This document shows positions 21,820 through 35,539 of a stretch of DNA of 64,000 nucleotides, one piece after another (the first letter of the stretch is position 1; every line of letters begins with the position of its first letter). The notes under the pieces were generated by a model, which worked only from the letters and a program-made list of their open reading frames with translations, had not been told where the DNA came from and ran no database searches. The stretch comes from Gyromitra esculenta (Eukaryota > Ascomycota > Pezizomycetes > Pezizales > Discinaceae). The DNA lies in assembly GCA_038503075.1 (NCBI GenBank), contig JBCAML010000010.1, positions 806,001 to 870,000 of the forward strand. The letters are read 5' to 3'. The translations under genes were made by a program, and so were the position numbers.

Positions 21820-22441
21820 TTTGTATATTTTTTGGGGGGGTGAGTGATTGGGAAGGGGATCGCGTGTGTGGAAGGGATGGGCGCCCCCTACAAGTGGTGG
21901 TTTAGGAGATTCGCTCAAGGAAGAGATGAGGTGAGGCTGAGGTTGGGGTTGAGGTTGAGGTTGAGGTTCGTGAAGTTGAGGGAACGCGTAGTGCTGTGGA
22001 ATACCCTACGAGTGAAGGGAGAGAACTGGAGTTGTGGTTGACGTGACGTCTCTATCGTTGTCGTCTCTGTTTGGGTGTTGGCGGGTTGGGTTCGGTTTGG
22101 TTCTGGGTTGCTGCCGTTGCGGTCTTGGCGTGTCTGGGCAGAGAGAATAACGGCACCAGTAAAACGACACCACAGCCGTTGCAGAATATGCAGTTTAACG
22201 GTCACGGGACAGATCTACTATCTGTCCTCGGTGTCTTCCCCAACAAGTACATAAGTTTAGGGCCTCGGTCTTAATTCCGAGTTTTAACCAGACCCTTTGC
22301 AAAACGTTCACGGAGCGATGATTCAATTTCTTAAATACCAGCACAACTCTTCATCTTCAAACCTCATTCCCATTGTAAAAAGACCAATTCGCTTTTCTAA
22401 TAAAAATAATACTATCTATACCTCTCCCACAAACACCACCT
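21820..22441. other. NUP170 5' region / IFA38 3' flank
   Basis: This 622-bp spacer has no gene. A GAGGTT hexamer array lies at about 21934-21969 (AACCTC on the NUP170 strand), within about 150 bp of its ATG, probably in the leader or core promoter. Confidence 0.55.
21934..21969 (-). repeat. Imperfect hexamer repeat (AACCTC)n upstream of NUP170
   Basis: Five to six units of GAGGTT/GGGGTT/GAGGCT are read on the plus strand. It is a simple-sequence tract near the start of NUP170. Confidence 0.7.
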
Positions 22442-23534
22442 CTACAACCCCTTCTTCCCTGCCGCCGCCTCCCTCTCCCTCTTCTTCAGCGCCCTTTTCC
22501 TAATAGCCACATGCATCCCCAAATTCCTCCTCAACACAGTCCCATTCCAGATCCCCAACACCTCCTGAATTGCCCAATGCATAGCACCATGCGCCCAAAA
22601 CGGTGTGATAGTACCCTCCATACCAGCCGCAGTCCCCTTGACACCAATCTTGCCCAGACAAGCCTTGACAAACATCTTAGGAGTAGGAATCATCATGCTA
22701 GGTTTCCTAATCTTGCTCATAGCAGACGTGATAAGATACCCAACGACCAACTGCACCTGAACATTATCACGTGCAAGCTCAGCCCCAAGCGCTGTCGACC
22801 AGTGTTGCAAGAACGCTTTAGAGCCAGAATAAGTTGCGAGGAACGGAGTGGGTAGTAAACCACCGAAGGAGCCCATCGTGAGGATAAGACCACGCTTCCG
22901 GGACGCCATTCCGGGGGCGACGAGTTGTGTTACTTTCAAGGTACCAGTGACATTGATCGTGATGATGTCGTCCATCTCCTTCTGTGCCGTCTCGAGGAAC
23001 GGGACTGGGATGTCGTGGGATTTACCAACATTATTGACAAGGATGGCGATATCGAGGCCGTCGACTAGGGCTTTAAGACGAGCGTAATCGGCGGGATCGT
23101 TGCGTGCAAAGTCCATGGGTAGGATCTTGGTCTGTGTGCCGGCATACTTGGACTCGATTTCTGTTGCGAGTGCGGAAAGCTTGGATTCAGTGCGTGAGAC
23201 GAGGAGGGTATTGAAGCCCTTGGAGGCGAGCTGAAGTGAGAATTCCTTTCCAATGCCGTCGGAGGCACCGGTAATGAGCGCCCAGGATCCTTTAGGCCCA
23301 AATTTACGGATCTAGGAATAGACGTTAGAGGTTAGATAGCTAGAGATTTATTGTAGGGGTGGAAAGGGTAGTTACGTTAATTCCACTTAAAACAAACAGA
23401 CTCAAGAAGGCATTCACAAGTTTGTATCCACAAGACAGAACAGAAATGGCCCCAAAGACGGCGAGAACAGGAAGGGCATATGGGCCCAGCGCCGAAGTGA
23501 TACGGACCACGTAGTCGTCGACACAGGATCCCAT
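22442..23534 (-). CDS. IFA38: Very-long-chain 3-oxoacyl-CoA reductase (IFA38/KAR), 2 exons
   Basis: Minus-strand exons are 23534-23376 and 23311-22442, with a 64-nt intron. They give about 342 residues, close to the usual length of 340-350. This short-chain dehydrogenase reduces 3-ketoacyl-CoA with NADPH in the very-long-chain fatty acid elongation cycle at the ER. The N-terminus has a hydrophobic membrane segment (about residues 15-50). The Rossmann motif TGASDGIG is at 67-74, NNVG is near 147, and the catalytic set is Ser about 201, Tyr about 214 and Lys about 218 (YSGSK). The protein ends KKGL, fitting a C-terminal KKxx ER-retrieval signal. It is divergent from the cyclophilin gene, with 485 bp between the two ATGs. 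Confidence 0.96.
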
Positions 23535-24019
23535 GGCTGGTTGTATGTGGTGATGGTGTTGCTGGCTGGAGTGAAGAGGTCCAAAGGGGGTTTTGTTATC
23601 TACCACATGTAGTATAGTACTACCATCCATGCATTTGTGTTGGGGTTCCGGTGACAACGCGGCAATTCCTCAACACCGCGAGCGGCTCAACGCGTCAAAC
23701 TGGCCGGGCGCGGTAATTGGACATAATATCATCTGTATGTGCATGTGATTGGATATACGTGCAGGTTTATGAATGAGAGTTACATCTGGTGAGACTATGA
23801 ATATCTGTTTATTTACTGTATACGAGATTCATATTTTATACCTCATTTTCGACGAGGTAGCAGGACTACGGCATTCGGTTAGATTCCACTCCATCCTCAG
23901 GGATCATGAAAGGCTTGGTCTGTCAAACATCTGGAACTCCCATCTTCCTACCTTCATCTCCACAGCGGCAACAACTCCCCATTAACCTTCTCTATCTCCT
24001 CCTCTAAGGAAAAGCCACG
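23535..24019. promoter_or_regulatory. Divergent promoter region, IFA38 / cyclophilin
   Basis: This is a 485-bp spacer between two outward-facing start codons. No gene and no clear motif array is seen. Confidence 0.5.
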
Positions 24020-25234
24020 ATGGTTCGCCCTCGTGTCTTTCTTGATATAGTAGTAGGCACCCAGCCTGCTGGCCGCATAACAATCGAGCTCTTCAACGAC
24101 CATACACCTCAAACCTGCGAAAAGTAAGCTCCCCCCTCCTCCTACACTCTCATCACGTATACTAACCCCCCACAGCTTTCGCCTCCTCTGCACTGGTTCC
24201 AAAGGCAAAATCAGAGTCTCGGGCACCACCCACGACCTCTGCTACAGGAATTCCACCTTCCACCGCATAATTAGCGAATTCATGATTCAAGGCGGAGACA
24301 TAATCAACAACGATGGAACCGGTGGCTCAAGTGCATACCCTGGCGGAAGGATGTTTGCAGATGAGAACCTCGGCTGGCGCAACATCGACGCAGAGGGCCT
24401 CGTCTGTATGGCCAACCGGGGCAGAGGGACAAACAGTTCCCAGTAAGTCCTCCTCCTCCTCCCCCTCCTCACAGTAGCTAACAGGCAATGAATAGATTTT
24501 TTATCACCCTTGCAGACTGTGAATACCTTACCCAGAAACACACAGTATTCGGCCACGTCGTGGCAGGTATGGACGTGGTTAAGCGACTAGAGCAGCTCCC
24601 CGTCACCCCCGAAGACCGCCCACTAGAACCCGTCATAATAGCCAACTGCGGTGAGCTCCTATTCCGCAAAAAGGAGCCAGTCTCAGCGCCCGCCAACTCA
24701 CCTGCAGAGTCACGCCGTGAGCGCTCCCATTCCCGGGACCGGAAGAAGGACGATCATCGCCATAAACGCACCCGCCATAACCGGAGTAAGAGTCCGAGTA
24801 AAGATGCATCGAAAGACGTAGAGAAAACTAGAGATACGATGAAAGACGCGAGACACGCCGAAAACGACCCAAACGATACTGGGGTCCGCGGCCGCTCTAA
24901 AGAGCAAGATGGTACTCCAGTTGTTGCGTCTCCGAGACATGCGTCCAGATCCCGCTCACGGCATAAACATAGACGACGACACCGCTCTGAGTCCCAGTCG
25001 CCAGAGCGGCGGCGCCATAAGAGAGAGTATCGCGAAATGCATGATTATACGCGCGATGAGGGGGCAGAGGAGCGTATTCGCCGCGAAGAGGAGGAGCGGG
25101 AGATGGGTCGGTTTGCGGCTATGGGGCAGGAGGGGAAGGGGGAGCCTGAGGTGAAGTTTAAGGGGAGAGGGAGTATGAAGTATCGGGAAAAGAAAATTTG
25201 GGGGTGGGGTGGTGGAGAGGGGAGGCTGGTTTAG
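24020..25234 (+). CDS. Nuclear cyclophilin (peptidyl-prolyl isomerase) with RS/KH-rich C-terminal tail, 3 exons
   Basis: Exons 24020-24123, 24176-24442 and 24496-25234 give about 369 residues. Introns are 52 and 53 nt, both with CTAAC branch sites. Residues 1 to about 170 form a cyclophilin PPIase domain: [59 protein letters not shown] and KHTVFGHVV. The catalytic Arg in FHRI is present. At the position equal to Trp121 of human CypA there is Tyr (CEYLTQKH), which in other cyclophilins goes with weaker cyclosporin binding. The tail is rich in Arg, Ser, His and Asp ([21 protein letters not shown]), like SR-related cyclophilins (PPIG/CYP-RS) that sit in splicing speckles. It ends near [16 protein letters not shown] role in pre-mRNA processing is inferred. 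Confidence 0.93.
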
Positions 25235-27153
25235 TGATGGGCTTTGACGGGGTAGTTTGTATGATAAGTGGTGATACCGCGGCAGGTCGGTTGCTGGTAT
25301 GGGTAGTGGGATTGTTTGTCTTAATAACACGTTTTCTTTTACCTTTAGTTTTTTGCAAAAGTGGTAAGGGTCTTTTTAGGGAGAGATAACAAAACCGTGG
25401 TGTTATCGGTGTTTTGTATGAATTTCTTTTGCATTTGGATTGGTTTTACGTTTAGCTAGCACTTCGGATGGAATACCAGAATCGCTATCTTGTATATGCT
25501 GGCTGGAGATACATGTAGCCAGCGATAGTTTCCAGGTTTTGGTCCTAGCCCTGTCTCGTATCCATACCATTTACTTGAATTTGCCTCAGTTCTGCCCGAT
25601 TGCATATGCAACTCTGGATAAAGTGTAGCTTCACAGATTATCACTCAAACTAAAACTCCGGCGGACCAAATATTAGAAGCATCGCGTTACAATAGGTTCT
25701 CTCTTCTTTTTATTTTAAGACCTCTCAAATCACATGTTAAATAGACTCGGCATACAATAGATCGTTCCGCCCGTCTGTCAGCCTTATTTCATGAAATATC
25801 AAAATATCAATCTACTACCTCTAACAAGAGACGGTAATTCGTGCGTACAGTACCGTTGTGGAGTCAAACTCGCCCTGTGCGTTAAGCTAGTCTCGGGGGG
25901 GCTGTCTCACGCTTTGTTGTTTTGTCAGTAGCAATATCTTGCGAGGCTAATTTTTTTGTTTTTTGTTTTATCGAGGGGTTGAACACGAGAATGGAAAGGT
26001 GAAAAGCAGATCTTGCGCCTTGAGGACAGGTGGTTTGATTCGCAATCCATCACTGGAGGAAGCTGCGACGGGTGCCTGAGTTATCCGTCGCTTCACTGCT
26101 GTGTCAGCAAGCAGAGGGTTCTTCTAGTCCAATGGGTTCACCGGAACAGGATCTCTGTATTTTTCATCATTCAAATGATGTCTGGCTGTACCACAGTCGC
26201 AAGTGCCGGGAGTACACGTACTCATATATTCAAAATTGCGCAAAACGCAAATATCTTGCTTAGATACAATGATAGTTGTAGTCGCAGATTACAGGAGGAC
26301 ACGGTCTCGATTGAGATAGTCAACGCGAGCCCCTGTTCTCTCCCGCAGGACGTACTGTACTGTACTGTAGTACTGTACTGCACTGCACTTACTGAATTGC
26401 TTGAGTCCACATTGCACGAAAGTACACACCATATCGGAAGTTCGACGGGGAAGGGGGAGAAAAGCAAATACTCCAGGAAAAAGGGAATGGTAAAGGCCCG
26501 CTTGGCTGCATATCTCTTGGCACTCTGCATGTCTCAGCTGGCACCCGCATTCGCCCTTTTCTTGTTCTCCTCTTAGACAGACTTTCTTTCTCCACCACCC
26601 AACAACGTCCCCCATCATCACCATCATCGCCCATTGTCCCTCCATTGTCCCCGCTCCCTTCGACGTCCAACGAGATCTGTCATCTTTTCGCGCGCCCAAG
26701 TCTCTTCTGTGCTATTCCTCCACGGAAATAACTGGCGATTTCTCTAGGCTACTTCACTGTCCGCCCAGGAAAGAAAGGAAAAGAAAAAATAGGTCAGTTG
26801 CCTTACACATACATCATCGTCCCTCACAAGACACACCAGCTGGTTCAAACTGACATCACGCGTCATCCTCATCTCATTAGTAGAAATTCAACACCCTCGC
26901 TCTTTTTCTTCCTCTTCTCTCCCTCATCCTCACCCTCACTTCGCTGCGCGATCAAAAAAAAAGAACCGAAACCACGGCTAATCTATACCCGCCACCGGAT
27001 TGATTTCTCTCTCTCTCGCTTTCACACTTTCACGCTTATTTTGATTTGATTTAATCGGATTTGGTTGATTGATTGAATTTGATACCTCTTATTCTTATTT
27101 TACTTTTATTTTCTCTCTCACTCGGTGGTCTTATTTTTCTTTCTTGATTAACG
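25235..27153. other. Long intergenic / RNA14 promoter and leader
   Basis: This is about 1.9 kb with no supported gene. A TACTG-type microsatellite is at 26351-26389 and TACATGTA is at 25510-25517. From about 26570 to 27150 the plus strand is strongly pyrimidine-rich (CTCTCTCT, CTTTTTCTTCC tracts), as is common in fungal core promoters and 5' UTRs. Confidence 0.5.
26351..26389 (+). repeat. TACTG-type microsatellite
   Basis: Imperfect pentamer repeats of GTACT/TGTAC/TGCAC lie 0.75 kb upstream of RNA14. Confidence 0.75.
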
Positions 27154-30100
27154 ATGGCCGCTCATAATTCCGATGACGCTGAAGCCGCGTTTCTACACGC
27201 GATGAAAGTGCTGCAGGAGCTGGAAAGTACACAGAATGCGCTGGGGGACGTGAATGAAAACAGGTTAAACGAGGACGGGGAATTACTGGGTACTAAGGGG
27301 AGATTTGAAGGAGAATCGGAATCAGGAGATGGTGGTGTTAGGGAGCTTTCTGCACATGAAGATGAAGAACAAGAGGAAGAACAAGAACAAGAAGATGATG
27401 AAGATAATCTTTTGAAAACTCCCGTGTCGGAAGAAGTTTCGACCACTGCATCTCTTCTCCCTGCTGTTACTACTGCTGCTACTGTTTCAAGTCCGAAGAC
27501 TGGTCCATCCAGCGTTGACGCCTCGACCAACGGAAAAGATTCTGCCCATCATCTCGATTACTCTCCTGCTGATGATGTTGGTGCAACTCAAGATTCTTTT
27601 GCGCGTTCCCCCTCAGCCACCCCTTCTGCAGCTCAGGGTACCGATGTGGCTGCTGATGATGACGGTGCTTATGTTCCCGATGAGAATATTAGTGACCTCT
27701 CCCCCCCCCCAATATCTATTAACACAGAAATCGCTGGTGGTCTTCATAATGTTGATTCTCTTCCTGTGTCGGCGTCCGTCCCCACTCCTCCGCCTTCGGG
27801 CCTTTCTACATCTGCACCTATTGTATCCGCTCAGAATTCATTTCAGAAAAGTGCTTCTGCTTCGTTTGCAAATAAGAGGAAAAGGCTTCCGCAAGATATT
27901 GTAGGGCAACTTGAAGATAGGATTGTTGAAGATCCCAGGGGAGATATTGATGCTTGGATGACGTTAATCGAGGAGCATCGCAAAAAGGGGAAGCTTGATG
28001 AGGCCAGGACGGTATACGAACGGTTTTTTGTAGTGTTTCCGGCCGCGGTAAGCCATTTAGCCCTAATTTTAAATCCTAAGCTTTTGAAAAATTACTAATT
28101 CCTTGTGCAGGCTCAGCAGTGGATCGCTTACGTTAAAATGGAATTGGCAAACAACGAATTAATGCGTGTGGAGCAAATTTTTTCTCGCTCTCTTCTGAAT
28201 GTGCCCAATGTTGAACTTTGGTCACTTTATCTCGACTATATTCGCCGTCGCAACAATCTCACCACCGACACTGGTGGCAAGGCCCGCGCTATCGTTTCCC
28301 AGGCTTATGAGTTTGTTCTTAACAGTGTCGGATGTGACCGAGAAGCCGGCAAGATCTGGAGTGACCATGTACAGTTCGTCAAAAGTGGACCAGGCAATGT
28401 AGGGGGGAGCGGATGGCAAGACCAGCAAAAGATGGACTCACTTAGAAAGGTGTATCAGAAGGCTGTGACTATGCCAGTGCAGGGGGTCGAGCATCTGTGG
28501 AGAGAATATGATCAATTTGAACAAGGGTTGAATAAGTTGACGGTATATTACAATCCATCATTGGTTCAGTCCGATTTTAATAGTAAACATTCAGTGATTC
28601 TGACAAATTTTGCTTTTTCTCTCTCGGTGATTTTATAGGCTAGAAAATTCTTGCAAGAAAGATCCCCTCTGTTTATGACCGCCAGGAGTTGCTTGATCGA
28701 GTTGTCAAATACTACCAAGGGTCTGAGGCGAGAAACATTGCCCCGATTACCACCAGCACCTGGGTATGATGGATACGAGGATTGGACCAAACAGGTAGAG
28801 CTGTGGAAGAAATGGATTCAATGGGAAAAGGATGATCCACTAGTTCTAGCAAAGGATGATCCAACAGGCTTAAGAACGAGAATTGTATATGTCTTTAAGC
28901 AGGCTCTCATGGCTTTGAGATTCTGGCCAGAGATCTGGTTTGATGCTGCTGAATGGTGCTTTGCGAATGGAATGGATGATCAGGGAGTAGAGTTCCTTAA
29001 GCAAGGAATGGTTGCGAACCCAGAGAGTTGTTTACTGCACTTTAAGTATGCCGAGAGACTGGAGGCTACTCTCACTGTTGAGGGCGGTGAGGAAGCGCTG
29101 GTACGAAAGGGTCAGATGATTAGGAAACCGTATGACGAACTGCTTAATGTGTTGTATTCCCAGGTCAACAAGATCCAACAAAGAGAGAAGGAAGAGCTTG
29201 CCAAGTTGGAAGAGGGTTATCAAGACCCTTCAAATCGCGATGACGATGATTACGACGACCCAGACACCATGGCGGATAAGTCGGCTAAGGATTCTCAGAT
29301 CGCTGCGTTGAAAGAGGGTTCGAAGGCTCAGGTTCTTGTCATGTCCAAAACTATTTCTGCTGTTTGGGTTAATCTCATGCGTGCTATGCGTCGTATCCAA
29401 GGCCACGGGAAAGTGAATGAGCCTTTGGGTGGGAGCAGACAGATCTTTGCGGATGCGCGGAAGAGGGGCAAGATTACTAGCGATGTATACGTAGCTAGTG
29501 CGCTTATCGAATTCCATTGCTATAAGGACCCAGCAGCGCTTAAAATCTTTGAGAGGGGGATGAAGTTGTTTCCTGAAGATGAAGAATTTGCATTGGAGTA
29601 TCTGAAGCATTTGATAGCGAATAATGATATTACTAGTAAGTCATTATTTGTCCATCTTCCTTTTTCTTGGTTGATGTTTAGTGAGCCACTCGCTAACAGT
29701 AAATGTAGATGCCAGGGCTGTGTTTGAGACTTTCGTCGGAAAGGCACCACCGCAGAAAACAAAGAAGATTTATCAGTACTTTTACGAGTACGAAGCACAC
29801 TATGGCGATCTTAACCAAGTCTACAAGCTCGAGAAGCGGATGAGTGAGCTATTTCCTGGCGGTCCGTGAACCTATTTCGCAAGTATGATTAAGGAGTAAT
29901 GCTAACAGTTGCCTAGACCCTTATCTTAATCGATTCTCCACCAGATACTCTTATAAGACCGTTGACCCGTGTTCGTATATTCCAGTTGTTTCGCCGAATC
30001 AGCAGTGCAGGCCCAGATCAAGCGGACGATTGGAGTCAAGTTTCGAGTACTCACAAGAAGACCGTCGACAACCGATAACTAATGCTCCGAATGGACGGAT

Positions 30101-30622
30101 CGGAGCCGGCATTGGATCCCCTAAAAGGCCTGCTAATGATGAACTTTCTGACTCGTCAGAACACCAGCGGCCGCGGAAGGTCATGCGGCCTGACTCGCCA
30201 CTCAAGGGTGCTGCAGGGCGAAGACTTGACCAGCAGAAACGTGTGCAGCAGCAGCAGCAGCAGCAGCATAACCGGGATCGTGGCGGTATGGTGGAGCGCG
30301 AAGCTGTGAGAGATGACGGAAGGGGCGGTTACCAGCGTCAACCGCATCAAGGAAGACCTCAGCAGCAGCAACAGCAGCAGCAGCAACCAATGCATCAACC
30401 TCCACCTCCACCCCCCCCGGTTCCTACGCTACCGGATAAGGTTATGTACTTGTTGAGCATATTACCAGGGGCGGAACGGTACCAGGCAATAAGGTTCAGA
30501 CCAGAGGCGATGATAGGGCTTTTGGCGAGTGTACAACTGCCTCGTAAGTTCTTACCTATTTCATTCCCTTTCAAATAGGCGGAGGTTAATGGTGCATAGA
30601 ATCGTATTCCTACCCGAGGTAA
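27154..30622 (+). CDS. RNA14: mRNA 3'-end processing protein RNA14 (CstF-77), 6 exons
   Basis: Exons 27154-28047, 28111-28542, 28639-29635, 29709-29861, 29917-30543 and probably 30600-30622 give about 1041 residues. RNA14 is the HAT-repeat scaffold of cleavage factor IA, which with RNA15 selects and cleaves poly(A) sites in the nucleus. The first 245 residues are acidic and low in complexity. HAT repeats start at EDPRGDIDAWMTLIEEHRKKG and continue through ARTVYERFFVVFP, QQWIAYVKMELANNE, VELWSLYLDYIRRRNN and the junction KLT/ARKFLQERSPL. The tail is Gln/Pro-rich (CAG and CCT runs) and ends with the hydrophobic monkeytail-like stretch YLLSILPGAERYQAIRF. Introns 1-4 (63, 96, 73, 55 nt) are clear. 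The final intron is uncertain because a nearer acceptor at 30577-30578 would give a 35-nt intron and a different tripeptide end. Confidence 0.93.
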
Positions 30623-33596
30623 AGATAAAATAATAACTTTGCGTGGGTGCGGGCGGGAAAGAAAAAAAGTATTGCACGATATTGGGCCGATATGATTGTT
30701 ACGCAGTAGATGTACGGATGGAGTAGAGCAAAATCCTCGGGTGGTAGTTTTGTTTTTGTTTTTTACTTTGTATGGGGGTATTCGGTTGTAGTTATAGTTT
30801 TATGTGTCTTCTTGTGTATTTTTTTTCTCCTTCTCTCTCTTACCCCCCTCTGTTTCATCTGCTACTAGGAAAAGTAGACGAGAGGCTACGATTTTTGGAT
30901 GAGGGAATAGAAGACTTCAACTTTCTCTCATTTACAAGAAACATGGCCCAAGGGTGGAAATGGCGGGCATGAAAAAAACGACGGAATAGTTCGCCGGGAG
31001 TATTCTTAAAGTGATGGAAGGGGGAGGGATGGGAGATAACTTTTTTGCTACAACAGCATTATTTGGTTCATTTGTTCTATTCCTGGTCAGAGATTGGATT
31101 CTTTCTTTCGTTGGGGTCTTTTATGTGTACGATAGTTTAGTTGAATGTATGCCTACTAAGATTAAAAATTACTCTACTTTACTTGCTGAACACTGAGCTA
31201 GTGCGTGTTTTTCGGTTGCTATTTTTAAGTTTAGGGTCGAGTCATTATTGGTGATCTGATGCTCATCTGCCATTAAGCTCATCTTCGTCGATGTATTGCT
31301 TATTAGTACCGTTCTAGAGCAAACTGGATTTACGGATTTGCGAATGGTGAGAAGACCTCTGGGTCATAATCCGGGTGTTGGGTTTGTATGTTAGGTCCAA
31401 AGGGTATGTGATGAATACCCTGCTGAAGTATGGTGGTGGTGCTCTTTTGGATTGTCCTATTTGCTATGATTGAAGTGTTTAGGAAGTGTGGGAATAAGGA
31501 GGAGTTCGAGGGGCACTCAAGGGGCACAGAGGGGCACTCGGTACAGCGGCAGCGTGGAGGGATCTCGCTGCCAGAGTTTGGGTTGATCAGCAACAGAGGG
31601 ATAGGTTCAACGAATGGGGGGTAATGTCAGGTCCTGTTCATATCAATGACAAGTTCTATTTTCTTCGATTTCGCTGGATGAGAGTCAATTCAACTTCATC
31701 GTTCTCCAATCGCAAACCTCTAGTCCATCCCTTCAACAACCCAAGTCCAAGGCTATATGTCTTCGTCTTCCGAGTCTTTTAAATAGCCAATAGCCAGTTT
31801 CAATTTTTCCTTGATGCTTCGGACAAACATCAAATAATCAGTGACAAAGACAGCTCTCAAAGGGAATTGTCAGCCATCAAAGAGCAGTAGAGAGAATGGC
31901 GATATCGCTAGCCGTCAATAAGCCCGTCTGATAAGGGCCTAAGGTAGAGCTATATGTAGATATCTAGACCGGCGCTGGAGTTCCTCTGCCCGAAGGCGGA
32001 GAAAGGGTTACTAGCAGTCAATTCTGCATTTCTTAGAAGGGACAGAAGCATGGAGAAGAGCAGGAGACATGAGAGGAGAGGAGAGGAGAGCGAGGAAAAC
32101 TGCCCCCATACTGAGTGCTAAGCAATATTTTGTTGACGCTAAAGAGGCTATATGTAACTTTTTTTTGGCCGACATTACATAGAGTACGGGTCGGTTAGAG
32201 ATTTATATGTAAAGAGTGAGCGAGTGAGGGATGTAGAATGGGTGGGTGCGGGTTTAAGGGTTGGCTGCGCAGCCACCCCACCAAACAAGCAGCAGAACGC
32301 AGAAAGGTTAGAGGGCTGATGACTACGGGGGTCTTTCTTGCTGTGGAGGATGATGCTGTTGTATGAAAGTTTGGGCGTATGGGTAAAGGGGCTTCTCGTA
32401 CATTGAGAAGCATCCGCTCTGTCTATCTATTCAGTTACCAGACATATCCGTGTGATGATTTCCAAAACCACAAGGCGAAAAAGTTGTTGTATGTTTGTTT
32501 ATAAATAGGCTGAGGGAATTTGAATCATTCCAGTAGAGCTGTGAGGCCGTGGTTCGCTGGGATCGACTTTCTCAAACCCTGGCCCGATGTTTCTGAGTTT
32601 GTCAACTAAACGGAGTGTAAAGATGCGGGAAATGATATTTAAACTATTCTAGACCTTTTGAGTGATATCAGAGTTGATAATTTGAGTCAGAATCAATAGC
32701 GGCATGGGAAACGGCGAGCCTTAGATATTTAAAAATGTTGAGGTTCTTCTGTTCCTGCTATTTTATGCTCTACCAATGACCCTAATATCTCCTTCATGCC
32801 AGATCGCCCCGTATCAATTATGCCTTAGATTATTATGAAATTTATATCATGCAGCTACTAAAGGATATATTTGGATGGACCTGGGGTATGATAGCTTTGC
32901 GAGTTAAAACTTAAGGTTGGCTTGGACGAGAATTGGGTTGACAAGGCCGACAACAGAGCGTGCTTTTTGACACTGAGCACGCTTTTTGACACTGTATTGA
33001 TAATAAGAAGGTAGTGATCGGTAAATCACTGGAGGCTACTCCACGGGAGCTTCGATTACTGGAACCCGAAGGAGTGAGTTATATCGTCTCACTGAATAGG
33101 GTGGCTTTGCTATAAGGATAATTTAAAGTTAGTTTTATTCTATAGGGTCGTTCTGGGGAGCTTAGGACTTCTCGGTGAAGTAAACCCACCACGGATTTTC
33201 GTTTGATCTGCCTACTCGCATTCATGGATGTTTTCATCTTGCTCTAATAACCCGACCACTTGTCTTCTTTGATGCATCAGGCAAGCAAATCATCATTAAA
33301 TACGCCGAGTGATGGATCATGGTGAAGCCACGGTGGCTGGAGATGTGGCACAAGCACGTGGTTTTGCTTGGGCAGCTTCAATAGCCGTGGTGGACCTTCA
33401 AGTTGGGCAACCGCTAACCGCGACACCGACAACTCCTGAAGATCAATCACCTTCTGTCTCTGCTCCGACCTTCACCTGCTGCCAGCCCCACGACCTCTCA
33501 TTCGCTCTTGTCAGATCTATTAATCGTACCGTCGCTATCAATACACCTTACTACTTTCACGTCGCTCCTAGACTCAGTTCCTTCTTCTCGGCAGCC
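30623..33596. other. Gene-poor region between RNA14 and YPT6
   Basis: No supported gene is seen over about 3 kb. There is a GAGAG microsatellite at 32071-32092 and a repeat of GGGGCAC-like words at about 31508-31540. A 169-codon open frame at 33309-33818 overlaps the YPT6 first exons out of frame and is rejected. Confidence 0.5.
32071..32092 (+). repeat. GAGAG simple repeat
   Basis: This is a pentamer tract of about four units in non-coding DNA. Confidence 0.75.
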
Positions 33597-34541
<945 letters not shown>

Positions 34542-35539
34542 TAGGATCCCGAAAGGAACTTTTTACGGTAAAGGGACGATTGTTTCAGTAATGATTACGA
34601 TAATAAACGTGGAGCGACGCTAAGCAAATGGTGGTGGTTTAAGGTGGTATGGGTGAAAAGGTGTTTTATTCTTTCTTTAATTCAGTTCAATGTTATTTTT
34701 CTTGTTCGGGGTTTTTATTTCAGCTACTAGTCCCTTTAAGATATGTATCTCTTATTTTTCTAACTCCTTGCAATTGGGTTTGAGGGTTAGCTTAAACCCT
34801 TATCTTGCCTCGATTCCCCCAGATAAATCATTGCTAGTTCTCTTTTTCAGAACCTTTTTTCACTGCTCCTTTGAGTGAGCACTTCCTTGCCTAGGACAGG
34901 ATTGAGAGTGGCAGATGCTAGAAAGACAGTTTAGTATGCTTTGGTTACTTGCGAGTTAGGTTTGGTGTGGGAACAGTACCAAAAGCAGCTTTCGGGAGCT
35001 CCGAGTCGGATATTGCACACCCAGTCATTGGGCAATGAAGGAAGCGGACATAATGTACGAGCCAAATAGGAAAGAACATCTGGTGCAGAAAAATGATATA
35101 TATCATCCTAGGGGTAGATTTAAAAAGACAACATTTTCCTCATTAAGGGCCACCGGTCAGTTTTTGTTTCTGAGTATGCTTGGTGGAGGTTGCTTGGTGG
35201 AGGTTGCTTGGTGGAGGTTGCTTGGTGGAGGTTGCTTGGTGGAGGCTGCTTGGTGGAGGTTGCTTGGTGGAGGTTGCTTGATCATGGTTGGGGCTCTTGG
35301 GTCCACATACCAAATACATGTAGCTATTCCTACCGGAATATGTGCTCGCCACCTTTCCGCCCGTAAAACACCCTCGTAAGACCATTGCACTAATTACCAG
35401 CTTTTCAATTTGTAAGTAGCACAGCACAGTCGTGAACAAATGATGTCAAATTTTTAAAACTAAAACTAAAATTATTTGCCCAACTAGCGCTAAAGGTGTT
35501 AATAAAAAACTATATAGGAAGAGAACGGATAAGAAAGCT
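34542..35539. other. Convergent spacer between YPT6 and RPA12
   Basis: No gene is seen. It contains a 14-bp minisatellite at 35178-35280, TACATGTA at 35315-35322, and an inverted pair of telomere-like words (AGGGTTAG / TTAAACCCT) at 34784-34800. Confidence 0.55.
35178..35280 (+). repeat. Minisatellite, 14-bp unit GCTTGGTGGAGGTT, 7 full copies plus partial
   Basis: Seven head-to-tail units start at 35178, each 14 bp. Only the fifth differs (GGCT instead of GGTT). The array ends with a partial GCTTG at 35276-35280. Near-perfect identity implies recent expansion. Because 14 is not a multiple of three it is not a coding repeat. Confidence 0.95.
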
